Assembly (NCBI GenBank): GCA_028751875.1
Contig: CM054157.1
Location: 7,743,291 to 7,807,290, forward strand
Length of the DNA stretch: 64,000 nt
DNA from: Rapana venosa
Taxonomy: Eukaryota; Mollusca; Gastropoda; Neogastropoda; Muricidae
Reading direction: 5' to 3'
A program made the position numbers and the translations under genes. The notes under the pieces are model-generated. The model had not been told where the DNA came from, ran no database searches, and saw only the letters and a list, made by a program, of their open reading frames with translations. Position 1 is the first letter of the stretch. Every line of letters begins with the position of its first letter. Positions 33,820 through 45,339 of the stretch are shown here, piece by piece.

Positions 33820-34612
33820 ACCTATTTGTTGACCTGTCTGTCTGTCGTCTTTTTGTTTTTCGTCTCTGTCTGTCGGGCGGCCTGTCGTCTTTTGCCCGTC
33901 TTTTTGCCTGTTTCCGCCCGTATTTCTATTTGTCGCAGCCTGCCTGCCTGTCTGCCTGTATCTCTTCTTCCCCTGTCTGTCTGCTGTCTTCTCCGTCGCC
34001 TCTCTTCCGCTTTCTGTTTCTGTTGTCTTCTGACGTCTTCCGTCGTTTTGTTTTGTTTTGCTTGGGGTTGCTTGTCTGTCTGCCTGCATGCTCTCTGTCT
34101 GCCCGTCTTTCTGTCCTCTGCTTCCTTTTGCCTGTCTCGTGTCGTCTGCCTCCCTTTCGTATTCTGCCTGTCTGCCATTCTGTCTGTCTGCCTGCCTGCC
34201 TCCCAAATCTGTCTGTCTTTCTCTTTTCTTTTTCCCTCTCTCCCCTTCCTCTCCTGTCTCTGTCGTCTGTCTGCCCGCCCCTTCCTCCCAGCTGTTGTTT
34301 GCCACTCTGTTTTTTTTGGCCGTTTTTCCCTTTCGTTCCCTTTCCCCTTTTTCCCTTTTTGCCCCTTTCCCTTTGCTTCCTTTCCCTTCCCTTTTTCTTT
34401 CATTCCTTGTTCCCTTTCCCTTTCCCTTGCTTGCTTGCTTTTTTTTCCTTCCATCCTTCCTTCCTTGCTTCCTTTCCCTTCTTTCCTTTGCTTCCTTGCT
34501 TCCGCCTTGTTCCTTGCTTGCTTCCTTCCCCCTTTGCTTCCTTCCTTGTTTCCTTCCTTCCTTCCTTGCTTCCTTGCTTGTTTGCTTGCTTCCTTGCTTT
34601 GCGTGGGGTTTG
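33820..34612. repeat. (CTGT)/(CCTG)/(CCTT) pyrimidine-rich tetranucleotide tract
   Basis: Imperfect TCTG/CTGC units grade into TTCC/CTTG units. Long Cys/Leu/Ser frames are compositional. Confidence 0.9.
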
Positions 34613-34824
34613 AAATTTCGGAGATGTGTTTTTTACGTGCGTCGCCCGCGGGTAAAGAATGCTGGTTTGATAAAAATCAATATTTTTTTCATGGGGTATA
34701 GATTATTGCTTTGTTGTGGTCACCCGGGGGATAAAGGTTTTGTGTAGAGTGCATGGGGGTGGTGGGGGTGGTGAAAAAAGACGACGATGATGAATAATGA
34801 TAATGATTGTTTTTCTGCCGCGTG

Positions 34825-34965
34825 CTGCTGCGTTGCGGCTGCTGTGCTGCTGCGCTCGCTGCTGCTGCTGTGCTGCTGCTGCTGCTGCTGCTGCTGCTAT
34901 GATGATGAGATAAATGATAGAGGAGATGAGAGATTTGATGAGATATGATGATGATATAGCTGATA
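34825..34965. repeat. (CTG)n then GATGA-rich tract
   Basis: GCTGCTGTGCTGCTG repeats to about 34898, then GATGATGAGATAAATGA variants. Confidence 0.85.
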
Positions 34966-35429
34966 AATTTGCCCTTTAAATTGTTTTTGTATTCTTGTTT
35001 TTGTTATTTTTCCTATCACCAAAAAAATGAACACTACTCTTTTTTAAAGATATGAAAACCATGACATTTCATGCAAAAGAGAAAGAAAGGTCATTGGATA
35101 TGGACACTGACTGACAACAGCGGAGACGCTCTGTATTATTTGAGTGGCCACTCTGCTCGCCTCTACTCTTCTCTTCCTCTCTCTCTCTCCCACACCCCTC
35201 CTCTTCTTTCTCTATCGCTGAGAAGACTGTATTTTTGGGTTTGCTTAGCTGAAAACTAGTGAGGGGTCTAGATACTGCTGAAAGGCGAAAGAAAATAGAG
35301 AAAACAACCCTCTTCTAACCAACGATTACATGTTAGAACAAAAATTGGAACATTATCAGATCTATGGACAGACAAATAGAGGTATACAGACGCAATTTTG
35401 TCCACATGCATGCAATACAGATGCGTCCA

Positions 35430-35865
35430 TACATACACAGACAAGTACACGCGCGCGGACACGCACATGCACGCACGCACGCACGCACACACGCACACAT
35501 GCACACACACTCACACATACCACACATACACACACATGCCCACACACTTACATACATACACACGCTTACACACACACGCGCACGCACACTGACATACACA
35601 TACACAGACATAAGCTCGCGCGCATACGCACTCACACACTTACACGCACGCACACACCACACACACACACTTACACACACATATATACACTCACGCACAC
35701 ACAAACACACACACACACATTCTCACACACTTACACACACACAAACACACACACAAACACACACAAACACACACACACACACACACACAAACACACACAA
35801 ACACACACACAAACACATAAACACTACAACACACACATACACACACACATGCACACAACAGAAAA
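35430..35865. repeat. (CA)n / (GCAC)n compound array
   Basis: ACACGCAC and CACACA units with ATAC inserts. Open frames of Thr/His or Val/Cys arise from the repeat. Confidence 0.95.
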
Positions 35866-35954
35866 AGAGAAATAGATAAAATCAAGACCAAAACTAGAGA
35901 CAGGATAGAGATAATCAGCCTGAAGAATTGTCGTTCAAAGCCAGATAATTCTTA

Positions 35955-36473
35955 ATTTTTAGTTCCTGAGCTAAAGCTCCAGATGGTGAGATTTTGCGTA
36001 TACAACCTTTTTTTTAAACCTACCATAAAGGTACCCGCATTCCGACTTCGGTGGTCTAGAGGTAACGCGCCTGTCTAGAATGCGAAAAGTCCGGGTCGAA
36101 AGTGTGTGGTGGTTCGAATCCCGTTTGGGCCCGAAACTTTTCCCCCCATCCATTAGATCATGAGTGGCGGTCTGGGCGCTAGTCTTTCGGATGAGACTAT
36201 AAACCGAGGTCCCGTGTGTTACACAAAATTATTCAGCGCACGTAAAATAACCCACGCCAACAAGAGAGTTGTCCCTGGCAAAATTCTTAGAAAAAAGCCA
36301 CTGTGATAGGGAAACAAATACAATTGCAGAAACACACAAAAAAGGCGGCGCTGCTCTTTTTGTGACGACGCGCTCTCCCCCGGGGAGAGAGAGCAGCCCG
36401 AATTTCACGCAGAGAAATCTCGTAACTTAAAGTGATATAAATAAATATAAATATGAATAAATAAATAAATTTA
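35955..36473 (+). mobile_element. SINE-C, full length, preceded by its associated repeat
   Basis: Bases 35955-36047 carry the CTAAAGCTCCAGATGG...CATTCCGACTTCGG repeat. SINE-C proper starts at about 36048: TCTAGAGGTAACGCGCCTGT (A-box region), GTGGTTCGAATCCC (B box), a GGTCTGGGCGCTAGTC linker, the shared core TTCGGATGAGACTATAAACC, GTAAAATAACCCACGCC, GTCCCTGGCAAAATTC, GGCGGCGCTGCTC, CCCCGGGGAGAG and GCAGAGAAATCT. It ends in an AATAAATAAAT tail rather than the LINE tail. Confidence 0.9.
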
Positions 36474-36775
36474 CTTCGGGGATAAAGCTAAATATGAAGG
36501 CGTGATATCTTCACTAAGGAATCTCTTGCTACAGAGAATGTTGCCAAGATAATCTTCCACTTCACTTGACGTCTCCCACCAGAACTGCTTAAGAAGTCGT
36601 TGGGGACGCTGCACTAAAATTTTGCGTGCAGTGTGTCGCGGGCCTGGTGGAGCCCATATACCTGCTTTAGGTCTATTTGGTGCATGCTGGGCATGTTCGT
36701 GTCATCCATCCCCTCTGCCAAAGTTGGCATAATTATGATGGTGAATTGTGTTTAAGCGTGTAGGGCAAGATGTTC
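36474..36775. other. Unique sequence, no gene seen
   Basis: Short non-repetitive stretch between SINE-C and a compound microsatellite. Confidence 0.5.
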
Positions 36776-37125
<350 letters not shown>

Positions 37126-37312
37126 CGAGCGTGCGTACATGCGTGAACTGTGCGTGCCTGCAAGCACATAATTATTATCTTCTTTGCGTGAGAGTGCATC
37201 CATGCATTCGTGCATGCCCGAACAAACAATCCAGGCTATGATCGTATCGTTGGGTCTTGTTGATCGTGACGATCGTGGGGGCTGCTAATGACACTATTCA
37301 TTTATTGTCCGG

Positions 37313-37313
<1 letters not shown>

Positions 37314-37366
<53 letters not shown>
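37314..37366. repeat. (CAT)n trinucleotide
   Basis: About 17 perfect ATC units. C-rich unique DNA follows to 37560. Confidence 0.95.
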
Positions 37367-37367
<1 letters not shown>

Positions 37368-37570
37368 GATACTGTGTGCAGCCCCACCCAGCCAACCGTT
37401 CCGACCAGAACCAAAAGTGCAGAACCTTCCCGTCAGTGCCCAGCATGCGCCTAGCCCCACCCCCAAACCCCACCCACACCCCCTGCCCCACCCCCCACGC
37501 CCCTACCCCTGTCCCCTGTGTGTGCATCACACCTTTGGCTGATATCTTACATGCAAGAGGCAACAAATAT

Positions 37571-38195
<625 letters not shown>

Positions 38196-38256
38196 CAACA
38201 CAACTCAACACAGCCGTGCATAAGCGCTAGGATTGGACTGGACGACCTTATTTGAT

Positions 38257-38670
38257 TTGATTTGAAATGATTGATCACTTTCAGTCACGGCGGATTTCTG
38301 TGTGTGTGAAATTCGGGCTGTTCTGCCTAGCGAGAGCGCGTCGCCACAAGATCAGTGCCACCCATTATTTTATTTTCCTTTTTCTCTTCATACATGTGCT
38401 TTTTTTTGTTTCCCTAACAGTGTGGCTTTTTATTTATTTTTACAGAATTTTGCCAGGGACAAGTATCTTGTTGCCGTGGGTTCTTTTATGCGTGCGCTGA
38501 ATTCTTGTTGCGCACGAGACCCCGGTTATCGTGTTATCTGAAAGACTAGTTTCCAGACCACTACTCACGGCTTAGTGGTCGAGGTAAAAGTTTGTTGAGA
38601 TCGAGTCCGTACTTTTAGTTTTCGAGGCAGTTCTTAACCTCTAGACTACTCATCCACATTTGTAACATAT
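38257..38670 (-). mobile_element. SINE-C, diverged
   Basis: On the + strand: CAGTCACGGCGGATTTCTGT, GCGCGTCGCCACAAG, TTGCCAGGGACAAGTATCTT, TGAAAGACTAGTTTCCAGAC, then CTCTAGACTAC at the head, all in SINE-C order. Confidence 0.75.
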
Positions 38671-38999
38671 CCGACTTTTCTGTCTCGGGAGAGCTTCTAG
38701 GACAGATCCATAGTTGAAATTGAGTTCAAACTAGAAAAAAAATCATTAAATTATCTCAAACGGGGAGGACAAAGAGTCTTTTTTATCTTTCTTCGATTAT
38801 ATCAGAGTCCCAGTGGAGTTATCCGATTTAGGGACTGTATCAGCCAACTACCATCACCACCACCAAGCAGCAGTTTTCTGAGAGACCACTGTGATGTCTG
38901 CATGGCAGAGGGGCAATATGGAATAGATAGAAATAAGTGAAGAAAGCAGAGAGAGAATTTTCAAATATGAAATAGTGTAAACTGCAATTGACTACAGAT
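38671..38999. other. Unique sequence with one dispersed-repeat match
   Basis: The match to 27650-27745 lies at about 38775-38850. No gene seen. Confidence 0.5.
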
Positions 39000-39080
39000 G
39001 CTAGGCTGCCTTCAGGGAATCGGACCCGGGTTGTCAGATTGTTAGTGCAGTGTTCTAACCACTAGGCTATCTCGTCCCCC

Positions 39081-39122
<42 letters not shown>

Positions 39123-39269
39123 GAGGTGGGGAGAGAGAGAGAGAGAGGGGGTGGTGATAGAGACGAGAGAGAGAGGGGGAGGGTGGGAGAGAGAGATGAA
39201 AAAAGAGCAGAGCAGAGGGTCAGATTGCGAGCGCAGTGTTCTAACCACTAGGCTATCTCGTCCCCCAGG

Positions 39270-39329
<60 letters not shown>

Positions 39330-39340
39330 AAGGAGGAGAG

Positions 39341-39384
<44 letters not shown>

Positions 39385-39540
39385 ACTCTGAACTCTGAAC
39401 TCTGAAATGATTTAATGTACATTGGCCTTGGACTACAATACATTTGTTGGGCTTGGGATAGAACAATGGGTTCATTCATATCATTGGCAAAGCAAATGCA
39501 CAAACAAATAATGATTTATGACTGATTAGAGAAGAAAAAC
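39385..39540 (-). mobile_element. Retroelement 3' end with (AGAGTTC)n tail
   Basis: AACTCTG occurs three times at 39386-39406 on the + strand, then ATTTAATGTACATTGGCC. The same ~150 bp lies inverted at 45340-45495. A related end with ACTTCAG units is at 39660-39730, and a fragment at 56065-56105. Heptamer tails on a fixed 3' sequence are typical of some non-LTR elements. Confidence 0.7.
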
Positions 39541-39654
39541 ACCAACATATACATAGCCAAATAATGCAAAAAGATTATGTCAGTAACAACTCATGACTGA
39601 ATACAAAAGAAAAACACCATTTATTCTATTTCTTGATTATAAACCGAGAGAGAG

Positions 39655-39735
39655 AGAGAGACTTCAGACTTCAGACTTCAGACTTTTACTGTACATCGGC
39701 CTTAGGCCACAATACAAAGGAATGACGGGTGTGTG
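39655..39735 (-). mobile_element. Related 3' end with (CTGAAGT)n tail
   Basis: ACTTCAG repeated, then TACTGTACATCGGCCTTAGG and CCACAATAC. It matches the neighbouring element in the GTACAT-GGCCTT part but has another heptamer. Confidence 0.65.
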
Positions 39736-40024
39736 GAGTGGACATATGACATGAGTGTTATAAACACATTACTATCAATGTATATAAATATGAAATGATA
39801 TATCAGCAATAATAAAGAAATAACATCACCCATTTCTTGAATATTCATCACAAATCAATTCACGTTCGTCATAATCGACAAATGTTTTGAATGTAGTTTT
39901 CATCAATATAAGGATCCATTTCTATACAGTTATCTTACTTCTTCTGTTGGTTGCATGAAAAATAAATCGTGATAAATTATGTCTATCAGTAGATATTGTA
40001 GCTTTGAGTAGCACGTGCAAAGGA

Positions 40025-40081
<57 letters not shown>

Positions 40082-40102
40082 GAGAGAGAGAGAGAGAGAG
40101 AG

Positions 40103-40428
40103 AATAATAATAATAATAATGTATGGAATTTATATAGCGCTGAATCTTGTAAAGCAACAAATCAAAGCGCTCAGATTTTATTTCATACCACTCTAAGTCA
40201 CGGCAGATTTCCCCCCGCGAAACTCGGGCCGCTCTCCCCGGGGAGAGCGGGAGAACGCGTCGCCACTTAGCGCCGCCCCACCCTTTCACCCTTTTTCCTT
40301 TTCCCTTTCTCCGCAGCTGCATCCGTTTCCCCACCAGAGTGGCCCCCACCCTAAGAACCCCGCCAGGGACAACTCTCTTGTCGCCGTGGGCCCCCCTACG
40401 TGCGCTAAATAATTACGTGTAACACACG

Positions 40429-40459
<31 letters not shown>

Positions 40460-40591
40460 TAGCGCCCAGACCACCACTCATGGTCTAATGGATGGGGAAA
40501 AAATTTCCGGTCCAAACGGGGTACGAACCGCCGCACACTTCAGACCCGGACTTTTTAGACAGGCGCGTTACCTCTAGACCCCCGATCCACT

Positions 40592-40592
<1 letters not shown>
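40103..40592 (-). mobile_element. SINE-C, full length, with LINE-type 3' tail
   Basis: Read on the minus strand: head with TAACGCGCCTGTCTAAAAAG, core TTTCGGATGAGACGATAAAC, GTAATTATTTAGCGCACGTA, GTTGTCCCTGGCGGGG, the CTCCCCGGGGAGAGCGGCCC body and AAATCTGCCGTGACTTAGAG. It then continues TCTGAGCGCTTTGATTTG through GCGCTATATAAATTCCAT and (ATT)n. This is the clearest SINE-C with the LINE tail. Confidence 0.9.
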
Positions 40593-40657
<65 letters not shown>

Positions 40658-40802
40658 GAGAGAGAGAGAGGTGAGAGAGAGAGGGGTGGGAGAGAGATGA
40701 AAAAAGAGCAGAGCAGAGGGTCAGATTGCGAGCGCAGTGTTCTAACCACTAGGCTATCTCGTCCCCATAGAGAGAGAGGAGAGAGGGAGAGAGAGAGATG
40801 AG

Positions 40803-40855
<53 letters not shown>

Positions 40856-41084
40856 CGAGCGAGGGAGAGAGAGAGAGAGGTGATAGAGGCGAGAGAGAGA
40901 GAGAGAGAGAGGTGATGAGAGAGAGAGGGGGAGAGGGAGGGAGAGAGAGAGGTGATAGAGGCGAGAGAGAGAAAAGAGGGGAGGGGTGAGGAGAGAGATG
41001 AAAAAAGAGCAGAGCAGAGGGTCAGATTGCGAGCGCAGTGTTCTAACCACTAGGCTATCTCGTCCCCCAGAGAGAGATGAGAGA

Positions 41085-41130
<46 letters not shown>

Positions 41131-41345
41131 GAGAGAGAGAGAGGTGATAGAGGTGAGAGAGAGAGGGAGAGAGAGGGAGGGGGTGGTGAGAGAGGTGAGA
41201 GAGAGAGGTGATAGAAGAGAGAGAGAGAGAGATGAGGAGGGGGAGAGAGAGAGAGAGAGCGAGGGAGAGAGAGAGAGGTGAAAGAGGTGAGAGAGAGAGA
41301 GGGGTGAGAGAGAGAGACGAAAAAAGAGCAGAGCAGAGGTTGCCT

Positions 41346-41848
41346 GCGGCTGGATGAACACTGGAAGGGCACAGACAGTCTCAGAAAGAAACGGTGTGGT
41401 GGTGGGGAGGGGGGAAGGAAGAGTTGAAGAATGGTAGCTGCCCCTCCTTCTCACGCTCTCCCCTGCACACCCCCCCCCCCCCCCCCCCCTTCCTGCACCC
41501 CAAAACTCAGAACCCTTGGAGATCAGTTGGAAGGGGTGGGAGAGGGGAGGGGGTAGAAGGTTTTGACAGATGATGACACTTTTTATGATGGAGATTTGGC
41601 TTTCTTTTGTAGTTGTGCTTGTGTGGTGATGTGGTCTGGAATCTTCTAAGCGTTACTTTGAAGAGTTTGTTGTAGTTGTTTGTATTGATTTTGTTTTGGT
41701 GGTGGTGGTGGTGGTGGTGTGTGTGTGTGGGGGGGGGGGGGGTATGTGTGTGTGCGGGGGGGGGGGGGATATGTTGTGTGCGTCGAAGTCAAAGTCATAG
41801 TCAAACTTTTATTTCCAGATGGTAAATGGCGTGTGTGTGTGTATGTGT
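41346..41848. other. G/C-skewed spacer, no gene
   Basis: Poly-C at 41463-41489, GGT/GT repeats at 41698-41770, and a fragment of the (GTCAA)-tailed 3' end at 41785-41826 (TTTATTTCCAGATGGTAAAT). Confidence 0.65.
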
Positions 41849-42128
41849 GTGCCTGTCTTCATCTGTACACTCCATCCCCTTCCCTTCGTTCTGCCGCAGA
41901 TACTTTGTGCTTTCGAACACCCAGATTCAAACAAACCACTGTTGGCCGTCGCTCCTCTGTTTCTGGTCTATCCACCTGGAATGACCTCCCTCTTTCACTT
42001 CGACAAAAGCCTTCACTTGATACCTTCAAATCCAGCCTCAAAACACACTTATTTCCTACCTGAGACTTTCCCCCCAAATATCTGTCCCTAATTTTCAACA
42101 GCATCTTTCACCTTCTAAGTGTTGTTCC

Positions 42129-42201
<73 letters not shown>

Positions 42202-42392
42202 GTGTGTTGTGTGTGTGTGTGTGTGCGTGTGTGTGCGTGCATGCGTGCGCGCGCATGGTTTTGAAATCTGTTGTTCATTATGTTTAAGGAGAGTTGCATG
42301 CCTGTAAATGATTGAGTGCAAGCGCTTCGATTTGTTTGTTTTTTTACAAGATTCAGCGCTATATAAATTCCATATATTATTATTATTATTGT
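41849..42392 (+). mobile_element. L2/CR1-like LINE copy 3, 5'-truncated, coding end intact
   Basis: It begins at the CLHLYTPSPSLRSAADTLCF segment and stays open through STWNDLPLSLRQKPSLDTFK to a stop at 42061-42063. The 3' UTR follows with (GT)n 42130-42225, and the tail GAGTGCAAGCGCTTCGATTT...GCGCTATATAAATTCCAT ends in (ATT)n. It is over 95% alike copy 1 by eye, so both are recent relatives. It preserves the C missing from copy 1 near 1096. Confidence 0.9.
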
Positions 42393-42508
42393 GTGTGTGT
42401 GTGTGTGTGTGTGTGTTTGTTTGTTTGTTTGTTTTGTTTAATGTCTATTCACTACATGGTGATTTAGACACACCCGCATTCATACCAAAGTACCTATTAT
42501 TACACACC

Positions 42509-42569
<61 letters not shown>

Positions 42570-42660
42570 TTCTCTCCCCTACACGCACCCACATCCACAC
42601 ACACATAGGTATATAAATATATACATATATATATATATATATGAATGTACATATATATAA

Positions 42661-42691
<31 letters not shown>

Positions 42692-42707
42692 ATATATATA
42701 TATGAAA
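42393..42707. repeat. GT, GTTT, CT and TA microsatellites
   Basis: (GT)n then (GTTT)n at 42393-42440, (CT)n at 42510-42566, (TA)n at 42608-42702. Confidence 0.93.
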
Positions 42708-43085
42708 TTACAGTAAAGGTTTTACAGGTGAAGAATATATGACTTCAGCAACTGACACTATGAATTGCTGAGAGTCATATAAAACTTCTTGACTAGTGGC
42801 ATATTTCTTATGAATATCTAAACCTCTCCTTTTATACATGTCAAGAAGAATTGGGCAATCAAACAACAAATGGTGGACTGAAAGTGGAATAGAACAACAA
42901 CATGTTACACTTTTTGAATATTTAGTATTCCATGCATTTAATCTCAGTTTATGTATTAGAATTTCTAATTTCCGTGGGCAAGGAATCTGCTGATAATGTT
43001 TTTCTATAATCTTTGAATGTATGCATTTCATTAACTTAGAATGAATTTCATAAGACGACAATGCAAGATTAGAATCAAACACTTC
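42708..43085 (-). pseudogene. I/Nimb-like LINE, C-terminal zinc-knuckle end
   Basis: A minus-strand frame of about 124 codons contains HKLRLNAWNTKYSKSVTCCC then SVHHLLFDCP. The Cys-x-Cys...His-His-x4-Cys layout follows the RNase H region at the C-terminus of I-clade LINEs. The N-terminal side is cut by (GT)n at 43085; the stop is near 42708. No RT remains. Family placement is an inference from the motif. Confidence 0.6.
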
Positions 43086-43599
43086 TTGTGTGTGTGTGTG
43101 CGCGCGTGCGTGTTTGTGTGTGTGTGTGTGTTTGTGTCTGCTTGTTTGTATTTGTTTTTAATTCCTTTTTGTTTTTTGCGAGCTTTGCCATTTGGGTTTT
43201 GGTTTTATTTTGTTTCACTTATCTTTCTTGTTTGTTTTGGGTTTTTCCTGCTTGTGTTTTAAGTTTTCTTTCTTTTTGTTTAATTTGGGTTTGGATTCAG
43301 GGTTTGTTTTTTTCTTGCGGCATATCTCAAGACTACTTTTTCTTGATTGTCTTTCTTTCTATCTTATTCTTTTTCTTTCTTCTTTCCTTTTTCTTCCTTT
43401 CTTCCTGCCTTTGTTGTTTGCTATTTTTCTTCTTTTCTTTCTTTCTTGTCTTATTTTTCTGTAGCTTTCTTTATTCTCTTTCTTTCTCCCAACATGGGTT
43501 TTTGTCAGTCTTTGTTTGCTGCCTCATCCATGACGTTATGTCCTGCTCTTCCTACACCCACTCATCTCGATCCCCCCCCCCCCCCCTCCAGCTATACTC
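43086..43599. other. GT tract then T-rich low-complexity DNA
   Basis: (GT)n to 43135, then T-rich sequence to about 43480 and poly-C at 43571-43586. Open frames are Phe/Leu/Ser-rich and unconvincing. Confidence 0.65.
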
Positions 43600-43985
43600 A
43601 GATTTTTCATGTCGCATCCTCAGGGTTAGAAGTCCACAAGGGAACACATCACTGTCAGGACGCCATGGGGTCACCAGCTAGATTGGGTCCTGCATTACTG
43701 CTTAGTCAATTTGATGCTATTCATCGGTGCCTGTTCTGAGCTAACATTAAGCAGGATACCACTTACTAGCCTCCCTCCTGACGACAACAATAGCTTAGTC
43801 ACGATGCCAGACTGAGTCAGACGTCCACCCGGGGTGGCGATCGCTACAGAGTTCTTCCTAACGCCCTTCTCCTGTGAGCCTCCAACCCCGAGGGGCCCTG
43901 ACACTCATTCACCACAGAGCGTGTGTATGGAAGTCCAAAGCTAAGGTCACCGTGAGGCTAGAGCAGCTGGGGCCACCAAATCAGA
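43600..43985. repeat. Unclassified dispersed repeat
   Basis: CTGACGACAACAATAGCTTA...CCAGACTGAGTCAGACGTCC resembles 8050-8125. No terminal repeats or coding frame seen. Confidence 0.4.
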
Positions 43986-43987
43986 GA

Positions 43988-44004
43988 CAATTTTCTTTCG
44001 TTGC

Positions 44005-44088
<84 letters not shown>

Positions 44089-44117
44089 GCTGCTGCTGCT
44101 GCTGATGATGATGATGA
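43988..44117. repeat. (CTG)n about 30 units, then (ATG)n
   Basis: Perfect CTG from about 44007 to 44084, one break, more CTG, then GATGATGATG leading into the SINE tail. It probably expanded from the (CAT)n tail of the adjacent minus-strand SINE. Confidence 0.95.
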
Positions 44118-44525
44118 ATGATGATGTATGGAATTTATATAGCACTGAATCTTGTGAAGCAACAAAGCAAAGCGCTCAGATGACATGATATTTTAAATTT
44201 TTTTTTAATCGAGGATAATGGAATAAGCACTCAGGTGCTTCTTTTTACATCCAGTACCCGTGTGTATGCGGTTTTGTAAATTTTGTCATCTGTTCCCACC
44301 GGCACACAATGGCCTACTCTTTTGAAAAGCAGAACAGGATTTAACGTGTGCGCAAGATGTTCTGCATGCGTTCGCACACGGGGCCTCGGTTTATAGGCTC
44401 ATCCGAAAGACTTCGACATTCAGTTCGATTTTTTTAGTCAAACTGGGAAGAAAGGGTGAGGCTGGGAATCGAACCCAGAACCTCACAGTTTACTCGTTGG
44501 CAGGCGAACGTCTTGACCATCCTGC
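44118..44525 (-). mobile_element. SINE-B variant: different tRNA head, shared core, LINE tail
   Basis: On the minus strand the head is GGTGGCAGGATGGTCAAGAC...GGGTTCGATTCCC, unlike other SINE-B heads. After a short linker it joins the core at AAGTCTTTCGGATGAG and follows SINE-B to CCATTATCCTCG. Then ATCATGTCATCTGAGCGCTT enters the LINE tail (GTGCTATATAAATTCCAT) and (CAT)n. It looks complete, about 400 bp. Confidence 0.85.
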
Positions 44526-44554
44526 CACCTTGCTTCCTTCATCTTCATGAAGAT

Positions 44555-44860
44555 GCTGCTGCTATGGAAATGCACGTGCTTTGACAGGGTTGTACTCCTC
44601 GCTTCCTATCATGATATATCCCGGGGCCCCAGAGATACAGACACCTGCAGTGTTGGTCAGGTAATTTGAGCAACACTCTCCAACTCGCATCTGTAAAGTG
44701 GATGAAGCTCGACTGTGTGGTCCCAGTCTTCCCGCTGAGCCCACAGCACACTCACTCTGGGTAGGAGCCGGCCCGAGGTTCGAAAAACCTCTATGGTTCT
44801 TATGGGATTCGAACCTGCGATCTTACTCCACGGCACTAGCCACTGCGCCATAGCAGTTAG
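44555..44860 (-). mobile_element. SINE-D, tRNA-headed, single copy here
   Basis: On the minus strand CTATGGCGCAGTGGCTAGTG (A-box region) and GCAGGTTCGAATCCCATA (B box) precede an unrelated body with GACCACACAGTCGAGCTTCA and TGGGGCCCCGGGATATATC. It lacks the B/C core. Confidence 0.65.
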
Positions 44861-45049
44861 AGCTTGTATGCACTTTCTCTTTCTCGCTTGCTTTCTGTCT
44901 ATCTGTATGCTTTCTTCTTTTCATTTTATTCGTGTGTGGGATTTTTTGTCTTGCTGTCAATTTATCTAGCCGCCTTGTATGTATTTTCTCTCCTTTTTCA
45001 CATCTTGATTCTTCTCCATTGCTTTCTTTCTGTCCAGTGTTTTGCAGAC

Positions 45050-45190
45050 AGTTTCACTCATAAAACTGACGTAGCTGTCTGTCCCTCTCTCTCCCCTCTC
45101 TCTCTCCTCTCTCTCTCCTTCTCTCCTCTCTCTCTCTCTCTCTCTCTCCCCCTCTCTCTCTCTCTCTTCTCTCTCTCTCTTCATTCTATT
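45050..45190. repeat. (CT)n, imperfect
   Basis: CT tract with CC and TT interruptions. Confidence 0.92.
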
Positions 45191-45339
45191 AACAAAAGGA
45201 AAACGATGTTGGCTCAAGCACTTTATTGAATAACTGCTATAATTCGATATGTACTCAAAATGCATGATTTTCCTTAAACATCATTTTTTTTCTATGGTTG
45301 GGTTACGGTTGATTTAAGGTTTATAATCGTGAAATAGAA

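Larger units (their letters stand above)
29480..34965. other. Low-fidelity consensus block 2
   Basis: CT tract (29480-29730), GATA-like tract (29755-29925), T-runs, broken GT arrays (30700-31240) and a frame-shattered LINE. Error signatures match block 1. A SINE-A head fragment may lie at 30172-30222 (GTCAAGCACTCGCTTTCCCC) and a SINE-B end at 30610-30665 (TCGAGGATAAGAATAAGC). Confidence 0.65.
39000..41345. repeat. Composite of (GA)n tracts and repeated SINE-B heads
   Basis: A minus-strand SINE-B head (GCGAGCGCAGTGTTCTAACC, ACTAGGCTATCTCGTCCCC) recurs at 39033, 39216, 40719 and 41020. The last three are each preceded by GATGAAAAAAGAGCAGAGCA and followed by GA repeats. The 40699 and 41000 units are about 301 bp apart. 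A partial unit ends at 41340. The unit looks locally amplified, with SINE-C and LINE-end sequence between copies. Confidence 0.8.

Noticed and set aside
33577..34701. A 374-codon + strand frame rich in Cys, Leu and Ser
   Set aside because: Its first part is the reverse complement of an RTE-like LINE endonuclease; the rest is TCTG/CCTT repeat.
43041..43739. Phe/Leu/Ser-rich frames that could suggest membrane segments
   Set aside because: The DNA is T-rich low-complexity following a GT array; hydrophobicity is a by-product of TTT/CTT codons.
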